From the NCBI GenBank assembly GCA_030064695.1, contig JASHYV010000114.1, positions 1-14,187 of the forward strand: a DNA stretch of 14,187 bases. The letters are read 5' to 3'. Within the stretch, counting starts at the first letter, position 1, and every line of letters begins with the position of its first letter. A program made the translations under genes and the position numbers. Positions 1 through 6,969 of the stretch are shown here, piece by piece. The notes below the pieces were generated by a model. That model saw only the letters and a list, made by a program, of their open reading frames with translations. It was not told the DNA's origin and made no database searches. This DNA comes from Thermoplasmata archaeon. Its GTDB lineage: Archaea > Thermoplasmatota > Thermoplasmata > UBA184.

Positions 1-84
1 CAGGGGTGGCCCAGCTTGGTCAAAGGCGCCAGGTTGAGGTCCTGGTCTCGTAGGAGTTCGTGAGTTCAAATCTCACCCCCTGCA
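1..84 (+). tRNA. tRNA-Leu (anticodon GAG), first base cut off by the window edge
   Basis: The sequence folds as a class II tRNA. The 5' acceptor strand at 1-6, plus one G expected just before the window, pairs with CCCCTGC at 77-83, leaving discriminator A84. The D stem is 9-11 with 25-27, and the D loop contains the usual GG. The anticodon stem is CCAGG (29-33) with CCTGG (41-45) around loop TTGAGGT, giving anticodon GAG at 36-38, which reads CUC leucine codons. A long variable arm (about 46-59) and T stem GTGAG/CTCAC with loop TTCAAAT complete it. The long variable arm and the anticodon together make leucine secure. CCA is not encoded, as is usual in many archaea, so it must be added by the CCA-adding enzyme. 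No intron is visible. Confidence 0.96.
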
Positions 85-211
85 TCTTCCGGGATTTCCG
101 ACTGGAATGACTCAGACCGGGTGAGCGGAACAGACCGAGGCCCGAACCCTCAACGTGACCCTTCCACCCAACTCCGGGACGGCCCGCGTGCGCTCCCGAC
201 TCGCGCCCGGG

Positions 212-733
212 CTATAGCAACTGCTCGAAGAAGCGAACGTCCTCGTTCCACTGATGGCGACGGAGCATGCCGGCATCGTGGAAGCCGAGGTGCTTCAGCA
301 GCTCGGCGGCGGCGGTGAAGCGAGAGAGCGAGTCGGCCCACACCGAGGGGCAGTTGCCGCGGCGGGCCCAATCGACCGCGGCCTTGATGAGAGCGGTCGC
401 GACTCCTTGACGGCGCGCGTCCGGGTCGACCGCGAGGTGAACGATCCGACCGCTGCCTTGCGAAATCTGGAGGCCGATGACGCCGACCAGGCGGCCGTTC
501 CGGCGGGCCGCGAAGTAGTTGACGCCCTCCATCCAGCTCGTGAACTCGAGCGGCGTGGGCTGCCAGGACTTCACGAGCTCGGCGGGGAGGCCGCTCTTGT
601 CGGCGTCCCAGACCCGCTTGTAGAGCGCGCAGATCGCCGGCACGTCGAGGTGCGTGATCCGCTCGACCGAGATCGGGGTCGCTGCGGCCGGAGCCGGGCG
701 TGCGGCGCCCTCGCTCGTACGTTCCGCCCCCAC
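212..733 (-). CDS. GNAT-family N-acetyltransferase
   Basis: The product is 173 residues. It is a single-domain GNAT protein that should transfer an acetyl group from acetyl-CoA to an amine; the substrate cannot be told. The core fold runs from about residue 21 to the end. Motif A lies at about 98-118: strand IVHLAVDPDARRQG, with the acetyl-CoA pyrophosphate loop RRQGVA at 107-112. The C-terminal segment LLKHLGFHDAG (about 145-155) is the usual late GNAT strand-helix. The first 20 residues are Ala/Pro-rich and probably disordered. The start is GTG at 733; no upstream start exists in this frame. It lies 101 nt downstream of asnS on the same strand with no good TATA box between, so it may be read from the tfs-asnS transcript. 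Protein or small-molecule acetylation are both possible. Confidence 0.85.
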   Translation of the reverse strand: MGAERTSEGAARPAPAAATPISVERITHLDVPAICALYKRVWDADKSGLPAELVKSWQPTPLEFTSWMEGVNYFAARRNGRLVGVIGLQISQGSGRIVHLAVDPDARRQGVATALIKAAVDWARRGNCPSVWADSLSRFTAAAELLKHLGFHDAGMLRRHQWNEDVRFFEQLL

Positions 734-834
734 GGTCGAATCCCGTGCCGCCGTCCCGCGCGCGGCGCACCGGCGAGGGAGCGAGGCGGCGAGAGACCGC
801 CCAGCTATTGAGCCTTACCGTCGGACGCCCGCGC

Positions 835-2139
835 TCACGGGGTGTGCCGCGACGGCGTGCGCGGGAACGGCGTCGTCTCGCGGATGTGCTCGCGCCGGAG
901 CATCCAGCGGAGGAACCGCTCGATCCCGATCCCGAAGCCGGCGTGCGGGACGTTCCCGTGCCGGCGCAGGTCGAAGTACCACTCGTACCCGGCCGGGTCG
1001 ACGCCCATCTCCCGGAGGCGGCCGGTGAGCTTCTCGAGGTCCGTCTCGCGGCACGACGCCCCGATGAGCTCCCCGTAGCCCTCCGGGCCCAGCAGGTCCG
1101 CCGCCTCGACCGTCCGGGGATCGTTCGGCGTCCGGAGCATGTAGAACGCCTTCACCTCGCGCGGGAAGTGCGTCAGGAAGACCGGCTGCTTCGACTCGAG
1201 CGAGAGCGCGCGTTCCTCCCCCGAGCCGAGATCGCTGCCCCACTGCACGGCGAACCCCTGGGCTTTGAGACGCTCGATCGCGTCGGCGTACTCGATCCGG
1301 GGGAACGGGGCCGAGATCGCACGCAGCTCCTCGGGCGGGCGTCCGAGCTGGGCGAGCTCGCGCGGGCGGCGGTCGGCGACCGCATGCGCGACCGCGACGA
1401 ACATCCGTTCGACGAACGCGAGCAGTCCTTCGAAGTCGCACCAGGCGAGCTCCACTTCGAGATGCTGGAACTCGGTCAGGTGGCGCGGGGTGCGCGACTT
1501 CTCGGCCCGGAACGAGGAGGTGATCGCGTAGACCCGCTCGTGGGGGAAGAGGAGCGCCTCGAGGTACAGCTGCGCCGTCTGCCCCAGGTAGCCGGGGCGG
1601 CCGAAGTAGTCGATCTGGAACGCCTCGGCGCCGCCTTCGGCGGCGTTGCCCGAGAGCACCGGCGGCGTCATCTCGAGCACCTCCTCCCGCTCCATGAACT
1701 CCCGGAACGCGCGGAGCACCTCCGCCTTCAGCCGGAAGGTGGCGACGAGGTCCTGCGAGCGGATCGCGAGGTGCCGGTGGTCGAGGAGGAACTCCTCGGT
1801 CTGGTCGGACCAGATCGGGAACGGGGCGCCCGCGTCGATCACGTCGATCCGCTCGGCGCGGACCTCCCGGCCGTCCGGGGCCCGAGGGTCGTCAGCGACT
1901 GTCCCCTCCACCGCGATCGCGCCCTCGTTCTGCACGTGCTCCACGGCGTCGAAGCCGTCGGGGCCGAGCCGGTCCTTGCGGCCCGTGACCTGCACGGCCC
2001 CGGTCCGGTCCCGGAGCACCAGGAAGAGGATCCCGCCGGACGACCGGGACCGGAGGACCCAACCGCGGAGCTTCACGCGGCGCCCGAGCGCGTCGGGCGC
2101 GAACGCGGCCGCCACGGAGTCGAACGGCGGCTCGATCAC
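835..2139 (-). CDS. asnS: Asparaginyl-tRNA synthetase (class IIb, archaeal type)
   Basis: The product is 434 residues, normal for an archaeal AsnRS; it charges tRNA-Asn with asparagine. An N-terminal OB-fold anticodon-binding domain (about 20-105) precedes the class II catalytic core. Motif 1 ends near 150-162. Motif 2 is FRAEKSRTPRHLTEF at 210-224, and motif 3 is GFGIGIERFLRW at 401-412. The residues FRAEKSRT, ADLLGPEGYGELIG (347-360) and the C-terminal RETTPFPR favour AsnRS over the closely related archaeal AspRS, whose motif 2 reads differently (FRAEEHNTTRHL). I chose GTG at 2139 as the start: it overlaps the tfs stop as GTGA, and the OB fold begins about 20 residues later. The frame stays open upstream to 2490, but that part lies antiphase over tfs and looks like shadow sequence. 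It is translationally coupled to tfs. Confidence 0.95.
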   Translation of the reverse strand: MIEPPFDSVAAAFAPDALGRRVKLRGWVLRSRSSGGILFLVLRDRTGAVQVTGRKDRLGPDGFDAVEHVQNEGAIAVEGTVADDPRAPDGREVRAERIDVIDAGAPFPIWSDQTEEFLLDHRHLAIRSQDLVATFRLKAEVLRAFREFMEREEVLEMTPPVLSGNAAEGGAEAFQIDYFGRPGYLGQTAQLYLEALLFPHERVYAITSSFRAEKSRTPRHLTEFQHLEVELAWCDFEGLLAFVERMFVAVAHAVADRRPRELAQLGRPPEELRAISAPFPRIEYADAIERLKAQGFAVQWGSDLGSGEERALSLESKQPVFLTHFPREVKAFYMLRTPNDPRTVEAADLLGPEGYGELIGASCRETDLEKLTGRLREMGVDPAGYEWYFDLRRHGNVPHAGFGIGIERFLRWMLRREHIRETTPFPRTPSRHTP

Positions 2140-2444
2140 TGGTACTCCCGCCACTTGTGCCCGCACTTCGTGCACTCGAAGATCCGGGTCTCGGGCTCGT
2201 CGGAGCCGCGGGTCTGGCGGAGCACCCAGTACGCCTCGCCGTTGCCGCACTTCGGGCAGAGCTCCTCCGTCTTCGGGAGCGTGGCGACCTTGCCGTCGAC
2301 GACCTCGACCTCGCGGGCCTTCGGGACGGATCGGCCGACCTCGACCCCCTTGCCCAGCGGGACCGTCGCGCCGCACGCCGAGCAGCGCCAGACTCCCATG
2401 GGGCGGTCGGGGCGCATCAACCGCTTGCAGTTCGGGCAGAACAT
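2136..2444 (-). CDS. tfs: Transcription factor S (TFIIS-like RNA cleavage factor)
   Basis: The product is 102 residues, the usual size of archaeal TFS. It binds backtracked RNA polymerase and stimulates cleavage of the nascent RNA, aiding fidelity and rescue from pauses. Two zinc ribbons are visible. The N-terminal one has Cys3, Cys6, Cys21 and Cys24. The C-terminal one has Cys63, Cys66, Cys91 and Cys94, ending in the family signature CTKCGHKWREY. The acidic tip that enters the polymerase active site is present as Asp82-Glu83 in the stretch SDEPETRIF. A cleavage-active TFS is therefore expected rather than an inhibitory paralogue. The ATG at 2444 is 27-33 nt downstream of a TATA-like box, so the transcript is probably leaderless. 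The stop overlaps the asnS start. Confidence 0.96.
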   Translation of the reverse strand: MFCPNCKRLMRPDRPMGVWRCSACGATVPLGKGVEVGRSVPKAREVEVVDGKVATLPKTEELCPKCGNGEAYWVLRQTRGSDEPETRIFECTKCGHKWREYQ

Positions 2445-2470
2445 CGGGAAGGGCGTCTAGCGGGCGGGGC

Positions 2471-2478
2471 GTATTTGA
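2471..2478 (-). promoter_or_regulatory. TATA-like box for the tfs-asnS operon
   Basis: On the minus strand this reads TCAAATAC, the only A/T-rich stretch in the GC-rich leader. Its centre is about 30 nt from the tfs ATG, which would put the transcription start at or next to the start codon. Confidence 0.55.
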
Positions 2479-2614
2479 CGCTTGGCGCAAGGGCGAAGCC
2501 GTGACCCACTCGGGAGGACACGACTGATGGCGGCCACCCCGCCTAGATTGCGACTACCTCGCGCCCGTTCAGAATGCCACTCTACTATTCCGGCTCCTTC
2601 GCGCATTGCTCACT

Positions 2615-2622
2615 GTTTATAA
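2615..2622 (+). promoter_or_regulatory. TATA box for the large secreted-protein gene
   Basis: TTTATAAG is a near-consensus archaeal TATA box. Transcription would begin about 25 nt downstream, near 2643-2646, right at the TTG codon used here as the start. The stretch between the tfs promoter and this box (about 2479-2614) holds no gene I can support. Confidence 0.65.
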
Positions 2623-2645
2623 GTACTCACTGAGCTAATCTTGAT

Positions 2646-3971
2646 TTGCACCTGAGCTCGGGCAATCGCGACTCACACAGACTCATTCGCTACATGACCG
2701 CGGGATCTCGAATTCCGGCAGACGTTCACTTGGACGGAAACCAGAATTACCCAAGATGGTGGCGATGGACGGGGGTTGCTCCCATTGCTGTCATGGTTAT
2801 TGTGGGGATGGTTCACTCCTACTCCGTGCAGAGCGATGTCGGGCCAAGGCTGACACCAGGACTCACGGGCCCCGTCGGAAATCAGAGCTCTCAACAGACG
2901 GCCACCTATAGTCCGCCGCCGAAAAATGTCACGCTTGGACCAATTCAAACTAGTGGGGTTCAATCCGATTCCAGCTCTAGTCATTGGTACTACACCAACT
3001 TCGTCTCTCACAACTTCTCGGAAGACGGACAGGCGATGTTCTACAACTTCACGACACCCGATTCGTTCAGTCAAGACGATACGATCTTTGTTGGACTCTC
3101 AAGTTGGGACACGTATTCGTATGGCGACGCCGACGCAATGTACGATCAGGAGGGCTTCGTAGCGGGCAGTTGGTACGTCACCCAGACTTCAAATCCATGC
3201 GCGAGCAGTAACGCTTGGTGCGCCTACTTTTCCCTCTGCCTCGCGGGGGCGGTCGACAGCTATTGCAGTAGTGGCACACAGTACTTCACTACCTGGGAGT
3301 GGGAGCTCCAACCTTCAACACCCTACGAAGAAGAGCTCTCGATTTCAAGCACTCCGTCCCAAACCGGTTTCGGTTATGTGGACCTCTATAGCGGCTACCT
3401 TTGGAATGGCGCGGGTCAACTTCTCGACTCCTGGACCGAAATCTATTCGGGCGCCTACGAAGACTTCCTTACGGTTGAGTACCAGGAGTGTTTCTCGAGC
3501 GAGTGCTATCTTGGATTCACCGACTACGAGGAGATCTACGGTGACCTCAACCCTGTGGAAAATTGGCCCGCATTCAATATTCACACATCCATCGGGTTCG
3601 TAAGCTTCCAGCACGATAGCACTGCAGACATTCCGTTTGGAGGAGGGTTTGGCTGGGAGGGAACGGGCTGGCCAACCGATGATCCAGGGTCGTTTTCGGA
3701 TAAGTGGTACTCGGGCTTAGTCCACGTGAACATCAGCAACATGCCTTTCGCGGTCTGGGTCGGAAACGCCTTCGGCTCCGGGCTCTACTCCGTCTACATC
3801 ACGTCGACGGAGGGCTCGCACTTCAGTGCTCGCGCCTCCATCAATCCCTTAGAGGATCCCTCAAATTCTGGAACTAGCGTGGAGTATCAGGCGAACTACT
3901 GCAGTCTACCGTGCGGAGATTACTCGTATTATCCCTCGAGTTCTTCGATTCAACCGGACAGCGACCTCTAA
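2646..3971 (+). CDS. Large secreted or membrane-anchored protein of unknown function, ending at a probably premature stop
   Basis: The product is 441 residues and not recognised. One hydrophobic segment (about residues 41-58 from the TTG) follows a WWRW basic-aromatic stretch and looks like a signal anchor. The rest is Ser-, Tyr-, Trp- and acid-rich with many N-x-S/T sequons, as in archaeal surface proteins. Eight cysteines fall in groups (four at about 188-212, two near 283-288, two near 422-426), suggesting disulfides. The pattern is beta-strand-like. A stretch around EWELQPSTPYEEE faintly recalls G1-peptidase (eqolisin) beta-sandwiches, but no catalytic pair can be assigned. TTG 2646 is chosen because it sits about 27 nt from the TATA box; ATG 2694 (425 residues) is the alternative. 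Base composition is AT-richer than the flanking genes. The TAA stop is followed by a sensible in-frame tail. Confidence 0.75.
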   Translation: MHLSSGNRDSHRLIRYMTAGSRIPADVHLDGNQNYPRWWRWTGVAPIAVMVIVGMVHSYSVQSDVGPRLTPGLTGPVGNQSSQQTATYSPPPKNVTLGPIQTSGVQSDSSSSHWYYTNFVSHNFSEDGQAMFYNFTTPDSFSQDDTIFVGLSSWDTYSYGDADAMYDQEGFVAGSWYVTQTSNPCASSNAWCAYFSLCLAGAVDSYCSSGTQYFTTWEWELQPSTPYEEELSISSTPSQTGFGYVDLYSGYLWNGAGQLLDSWTEIYSGAYEDFLTVEYQECFSSECYLGFTDYEEIYGDLNPVENWPAFNIHTSIGFVSFQHDSTADIPFGGGFGWEGTGWPTDDPGSFSDKWYSGLVHVNISNMPFAVWVGNAFGSGLYSVYITSTEGSHFSARASINPLEDPSNSGTSVEYQANYCSLPCGDYSYYPSSSSIQPDSDL

Positions 3972-4106
3972 GGCCCGAATGCGAATATGTGGATTAACGG
4001 AACCGTTCCGGCGGCTGGGACTTACACCATTTCGATGTACGCCTGGGACGGGAATCCGGTCGACTCAACATACCTCAGTTACTGGACTATCACTTTTGAG
4101 TACTAG
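3972..4106 (+). pseudogene. In-frame C-terminal continuation of the secreted-protein gene beyond an internal TAA
   Basis: After TAA at 3969-3971 the same frame stays open for 44 codons to TAG at 4104-4106. The translated tail is protein-like and matches the upstream part in style: NMWINGTVPAAG, then TYTISMYAWDGN, then YLSYWTITFEY. It shows alternating hydrophobic beta-strand character, many Tyr and Trp, and an N-G-T sequon. It looks like the last beta hairpins of the same domain. The simplest reading is a recent nonsense substitution; readthrough or a sequencing error are alternatives. An independent small gene starting at ATG 3987 is possible but less likely. Confidence 0.6.
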
Positions 4107-4222
4107 TGCATGAGATTGCGTCGCGGGGACTTCCTTTGGGGACCCGGCATAACGGGACCTGTTAGCCCACTTTTGACCCCGTCGGGGCGTTTCCTTTCTG
4201 TGCTCCAATCGCGAGAGTCCGA

Positions 4223-4660
4223 ATGAGGCCACGGTTCTTGTTTGTCATTGGGGTGTCAGTGATCGTGATGGTGGTGCTCGCGGCCTATTTTGTCGACCTC
4301 AGGTCACAGCGGGTGTCCGGATCGATTCGCCTGGTGGGGACTGTCCAGAGTGTATTGTACGAGTTCGATGGCTCGACAGCGTGCTGGTCGAACGGAACAG
4401 CCCCGGGATTCGGTTGGACTCAAGGCGGAGGGCTCATCGAGTTATCCTACTTACTGAAGTACGCAACTCCCGTAGGGGGTCCGTCCTCCTGCTCAGTGGA
4501 TAGCGCCCAAGCAGGTACGCCCGGATTCGAGTTGCTGCACTCTGATGCACCCTTCACTGTAGACTCTGGGAGCTCCGGATACCTCAACACTTCCGTCGAG
4601 ACCCCAACGGGTTCTTGGGCGGGTAATCTCACCATTCTCGTCAATGTCAGCGCCGGATAG
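4223..4660 (+). CDS. Small secreted or membrane-anchored protein of unknown function
   Basis: The product is 145 residues and not recognised. An N-terminal hydrophobic helix (about residues 5-24) behind MRPR is a signal peptide or anchor, so the remaining ~120 residues should be outside the cytoplasm. That part is Gly/Ser/Thr-rich with several N-x-S/T sequons (NGT, NTS, NLT, NVS) and two cysteines (54 and 90) that could form one disulfide. The C-terminal third (FELLHSDAPFTVDSGSSG onward, ending GNLTILVNVS) reads like a small Ig-like beta domain. It follows the larger secreted-protein gene by 116 nt on the same strand and shares its AT-richer composition. I see no convincing TATA box close to the ATG, so it may be co-transcribed. 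No function is proposed. Confidence 0.72.
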   Translation: MRPRFLFVIGVSVIVMVVLAAYFVDLRSQRVSGSIRLVGTVQSVLYEFDGSTACWSNGTAPGFGWTQGGGLIELSYLLKYATPVGGPSSCSVDSAQAGTPGFELLHSDAPFTVDSGSSGYLNTSVETPTGSWAGNLTILVNVSAG

Positions 4661-5132
4661 AGTGACGCACCGGAATTGGCCAGGTTTTTTCTGAAAGCAT
4701 ACTCGCCCTATCGGAGGTTCCCCTCGGAGAGTCCGTGTCGGGAGCGACGAACGCATAGCACTGACATCGCGGACATGAGGTCGGTCCGGAGCGCCGCCCG
4801 GGCGGCTCCGAGAGTGGGGATTTTGCGCCGAATAGTCCGTCGATGCAATAGTAGGTGGTAGTCGGAGGTATTCGATCCCATTGGAATCGCCCGGTTGAGC
4901 AGGCCAAATCCGACCGGCTGGCTACGGCTCACGCCATCTTGGGGCTCTTCCACCGAACGTTCGACTATTGTGTCCTTCCCAACTTCCGTCGCCTATGGAG
5001 CAGTCTTGGACTGAGAGCAAGGTGAGTCGGGACGTTCTATCTGCCTGATTAGTCTCGGAGTCGATGGTCACCGTGGCTGGCTATTGTTATGTGGCCTCAT
5101 TCAGGTTGATCATCTGACAACTTCCACCCTAC
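4661..5132. other. Gene-poor intergenic stretch in the AT-richer island, with one GC-rich hairpin
   Basis: Between the small secreted-protein gene and purD there is about 470 bp in which all frames are broken into short pieces without recognisable protein character. It contains the T6 tract at 4685-4690. It also contains a perfect 14-nt palindrome at 4793-4806, flanked by CGGA (4787-4790) and TCCG (4807-4810), so the RNA would form a strong hairpin. No tRNA, rRNA or repeat array was seen. It could be decayed sequence, a 3' UTR or an unrecognised small RNA. Confidence 0.45.
4685..4690 (+). terminator. Oligo-T tract downstream of the small secreted-protein gene
   Basis: A run of six T begins 25 nt after the stop codon. 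Archaeal termination typically uses U-rich tracts, and such runs are very rare elsewhere in this GC-rich window. The call rests on position and composition only. Confidence 0.4.
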
Positions 5133-6539
5133 TCACCCTAGCAATTGCTCCGGCGGCCCCGCGCTCGACGGCGGGTGGTCGGCCGGCGCGACGGAGAGCG
5201 GGATCGGCGACGGCTTCGCGCCCGGCGCCTTCAGCTGGCGCATGTGCTCCCAGCGGCGCTGAAGGTCCTCCTTCGTGCCGATGTCGTGCCGGACGTAGTA
5301 GTCGCCCTGCACGAACTGGAGCGCGGTCTCGACCCGCGAACCCGCCTCGTGGATCGCGCTCGCCTCGCCGACGAGCGCGACGCCGCGCGAGCTCCCGAGC
5401 TTGACCGTCCCCGGGCCCGCCGCCTCTACGCTGCCGTAGAAGACGTGGACCCCCGCCGCCTCGATCGCCTCGGTGTCGAGGAACAGGAGGCCGCCCGGCC
5501 GCGCCTGCGCCCCGTAGCCCGGCGGAACGAGGTACTTCACGACCGTCGACCGCAGGCGGAATCGGACGAGCTCGGGCTCGACCCGCCCGGTCGCGACGCC
5601 CGCGAGCAGGTCGGCGAAGTTGCCCTCCTCGTACAGGGTGAGCGCGTTGATCCCCTCGGGGTCGCCGAACCGCGCGTTGTACTCGACGAGCACCGGCCCC
5701 CGTCGCGTCAGCATGAACCCGCCGTAGAGCACGCCGCGGTACGGCAGTCCCTCGGCGGCGAGGGCGGCGACCGTGCGCCGCATCACGTCGAGCGCCTGTT
5801 CCCGGTCCTCCGGCGCCAGGAAGGGCAGGAGGTGGTCGCGCTGCGAGTAGGAGCCCATCCCCCCGGTGTTGCCGCCCTGGTTCCCCTCGAGCGCCCGCTT
5901 GAAGTCCTGGACCGCCGGCATCGGGTAGAGGCCGGAGTCGGTCACGAACGCCATCTGGCTGAACTCCTCGCCCTCGAGCTTCTCCTCGATCACGACGCCG
6001 CCGCCTTGGAGCAGGATCGACTTCGCGTAGATCGCCCCCTCCTTCGCGTCGGCGAAGTCGCTCCCCTGGACCCAGACGCCCTTGCCGCCCGTGAGCCCGC
6101 TCGGCTTCACCACGCACGGCGCGCCGATCTCCGCCATCGCGCGATCGACGTCGTCGACGGAGGCCGGCGACGTCCAGCGGGGCGAAGCGTCGATCCCGTG
6201 CCGCGCCAGGAGCTCGCGGGTGAACCGCTTCGAGGACTCGATCTGGGCCGCGGCTTTCGAGGGGCCCACCGTCGGGATCTCCGCCGCGCGGAGGGCGTCC
6301 GCGACGCCCGCGGCGAGCGCCGCCTCCGGGCCGATCACCGCGTACTCGACGCCCGACGCGCGCGCGAAGTCGACGATCCGAGTCGCTTCGGAGACCTCCG
6401 ACCGCACACTCCGCCCGGCGAGCCGATCGAGGCCGGGGTTCGCGTTCGGGCTCGCGACGGCGATCTCCGCACCGGCCCGACGCAGGGTCGCGGCGATCGC
6501 GTGCTCGCGCGCGCCGCCGCCCACGACCAGGAACCGCAT
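5133..6539 (-). CDS. purD: Phosphoribosylamine-glycine ligase (GAR synthetase)
   Basis: The product is 468 residues, somewhat longer than the usual 420-440. It joins glycine to 5-phosphoribosylamine using ATP, the second step of de novo purine synthesis. The N-terminal pre-ATP-grasp fold starts with VVGGGAREHAI (5-15). The ATP-grasp domain has KPSGLTGGKGVWV (145-157), VVIEEKLEGEEF (182-193) and the phosphate loop GGNTGGMGSYS (222-232). The metal-binding end is GVLYGGFMLT and EYNARFGDPEG (about 269-296). The C-terminal GARS domain follows to about 435. The last 30 residues are Pro/Ala/Ser-rich and look like a disordered tail. The ATG at 6539 is 24-31 nt from a TATA box. No other pur gene is nearby, and the gene is divergent from rpo11. 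Confidence 0.96.
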   Translation of the reverse strand: MRFLVVGGGAREHAIAATLRRAGAEIAVASPNANPGLDRLAGRSVRSEVSEATRIVDFARASGVEYAVIGPEAALAAGVADALRAAEIPTVGPSKAAAQIESSKRFTRELLARHGIDASPRWTSPASVDDVDRAMAEIGAPCVVKPSGLTGGKGVWVQGSDFADAKEGAIYAKSILLQGGGVVIEEKLEGEEFSQMAFVTDSGLYPMPAVQDFKRALEGNQGGNTGGMGSYSQRDHLLPFLAPEDREQALDVMRRTVAALAAEGLPYRGVLYGGFMLTRRGPVLVEYNARFGDPEGINALTLYEEGNFADLLAGVATGRVEPELVRFRLRSTVVKYLVPPGYGAQARPGGLLFLDTEAIEAAGVHVFYGSVEAAGPGTVKLGSSRGVALVGEASAIHEAGSRVETALQFVQGDYYVRHDIGTKEDLQRRWEHMRQLKAPGAKPSPIPLSVAPADHPPSSAGPPEQLLG

Positions 6540-6562
6540 CGCGTCCGGGGGAGGCGGCCCGG

Positions 6563-6570
6563 CATATATG
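6563..6570 (-). promoter_or_regulatory. TATA box for purD
   Basis: CATATATG is a clear TATA-like palindrome in a GC-rich leader. Its centre is about 27 nt from the purD ATG, so the purD transcript is probably leaderless. Confidence 0.65.
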
Positions 6571-6623
6571 GGCGTCGGAAAACGACCCCGCTCTCGAGAG
6601 GAAACGCGCGGCGCGTCCCGCCA

Positions 6624-6631
6624 CGCTTAAG
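6624..6631 (+). promoter_or_regulatory. Possible TATA-like box for the rpo11-kptA operon
   Basis: CGCTTAAG is the only A/T-rich element upstream of rpo11. Its centre lies about 40 nt before ATG 6668, which would leave a short leader of about 15 nt. It is too close to the in-frame GTG at 6644 for that codon to be the start. Confidence 0.4.
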
Positions 6632-6667
6632 AAGTGGACGCAGGTGGCCCCGCCTCCGGGGTCGCCG

Positions 6668-6955
6668 ATGGAGCTGCGCGTCGTGGAGAAGGAGCACGAT
6701 CTCCTTCGGGTCGAGTTCCCGCGGGGCGAGGAAACGCTCCTGATCCCCCTCGTCGAGGCCCTCCAGAAGGAGGAGAAGGTCGTGGAGGCGAGGTACTACC
6801 TGGGCCACCCGTACCTCGATCGGCCGACGCTCTTGCTGAAGACGAAGGGCGAGAAGCCCCAGCAGATCCTGAAGCGGGTCCTGAAGGACCTGACCGACCT
6901 CTACGAGGACCTGCTCTCCGACTTCGAGAAGAAGGCGGACAAGGTCAAGGCCTGA
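6668..6955 (+). CDS. rpo11: DNA-directed RNA polymerase subunit L (Rpo11)
   Basis: The product is 95 residues, the typical size of archaeal subunit L. It heterodimerises with subunit D (Rpo3) to form the polymerase assembly platform, equivalent to the bacterial alpha dimer. The sequence opens MELRVVEKEHDLLRVEFPRG, the usual first strands. It continues with ETLLIPLVEALQKEE (helix 1), then HPYLDRPTLLLKTKGEKP, matching the conserved segment that precedes the C-terminal helix. It ends in an amphipathic helix ILKRVLKDLTDLYEDLL. The frame is open from GTG 6644, but the family N terminus matches ATG 6668, which I use. kptA follows after 14 nt on the same strand. Confidence 0.92.
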   Translation: MELRVVEKEHDLLRVEFPRGEETLLIPLVEALQKEEKVVEARYYLGHPYLDRPTLLLKTKGEKPQQILKRVLKDLTDLYEDLLSDFEKKADKVKA

Positions 6956-6969
6956 CGGAGCCGCGCACG

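Noticed and set aside
1..84. tRNA-Leu as the integration site of the AT-rich island
   Set aside because: More than 2 kb of conserved housekeeping genes separates the tRNA from the island. No repeat of the tRNA 3' end and no integrase gene were seen.
700..2460. Long plus-strand open frame (586 codons) opposite asnS and tfs
   Set aside because: It is Arg/Glu/Leu-rich low-complexity antisense to clearly conserved genes, a known effect of high GC with strong third-position bias.
2140..2490. N-terminal extension of AsnRS by 117 codons
   Set aside because: This part lies antiphase over tfs, which has all its zinc-ribbon cysteines. The AsnRS OB fold starts just after GTG 2139.
3969..3971. Stop codon recoded as pyrrolysine or selenocysteine
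   Set aside because: Known recoding uses TAG for pyrrolysine and TGA for selenocysteine. This is TAA, and no recoding element is recognisable downstream.
2646..3971. Assignment of the large secreted protein as a G1-type (eqolisin) peptidase
   Set aside because: Only a vague resemblance around EWELQPSTP was seen. The catalytic Gln/Glu pair cannot be placed, so the protein is left as unknown.
4213..4735. Repeated 9-mer GAGAGTCCG at 4213-4221 and 4727-4735 as an island boundary or regulatory repeat
   Set aside because: It is too short and not at natural boundaries; one copy sits just before the ATG at 4223 and the other in untranslated sequence. Chance occurrence is likely.
5105..5121. GTTG/CAAC inverted repeat just downstream of purD as a terminator
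   Set aside because: A 4-bp stem with a 9-nt loop and no T tract on the purD strand is too weak to call.
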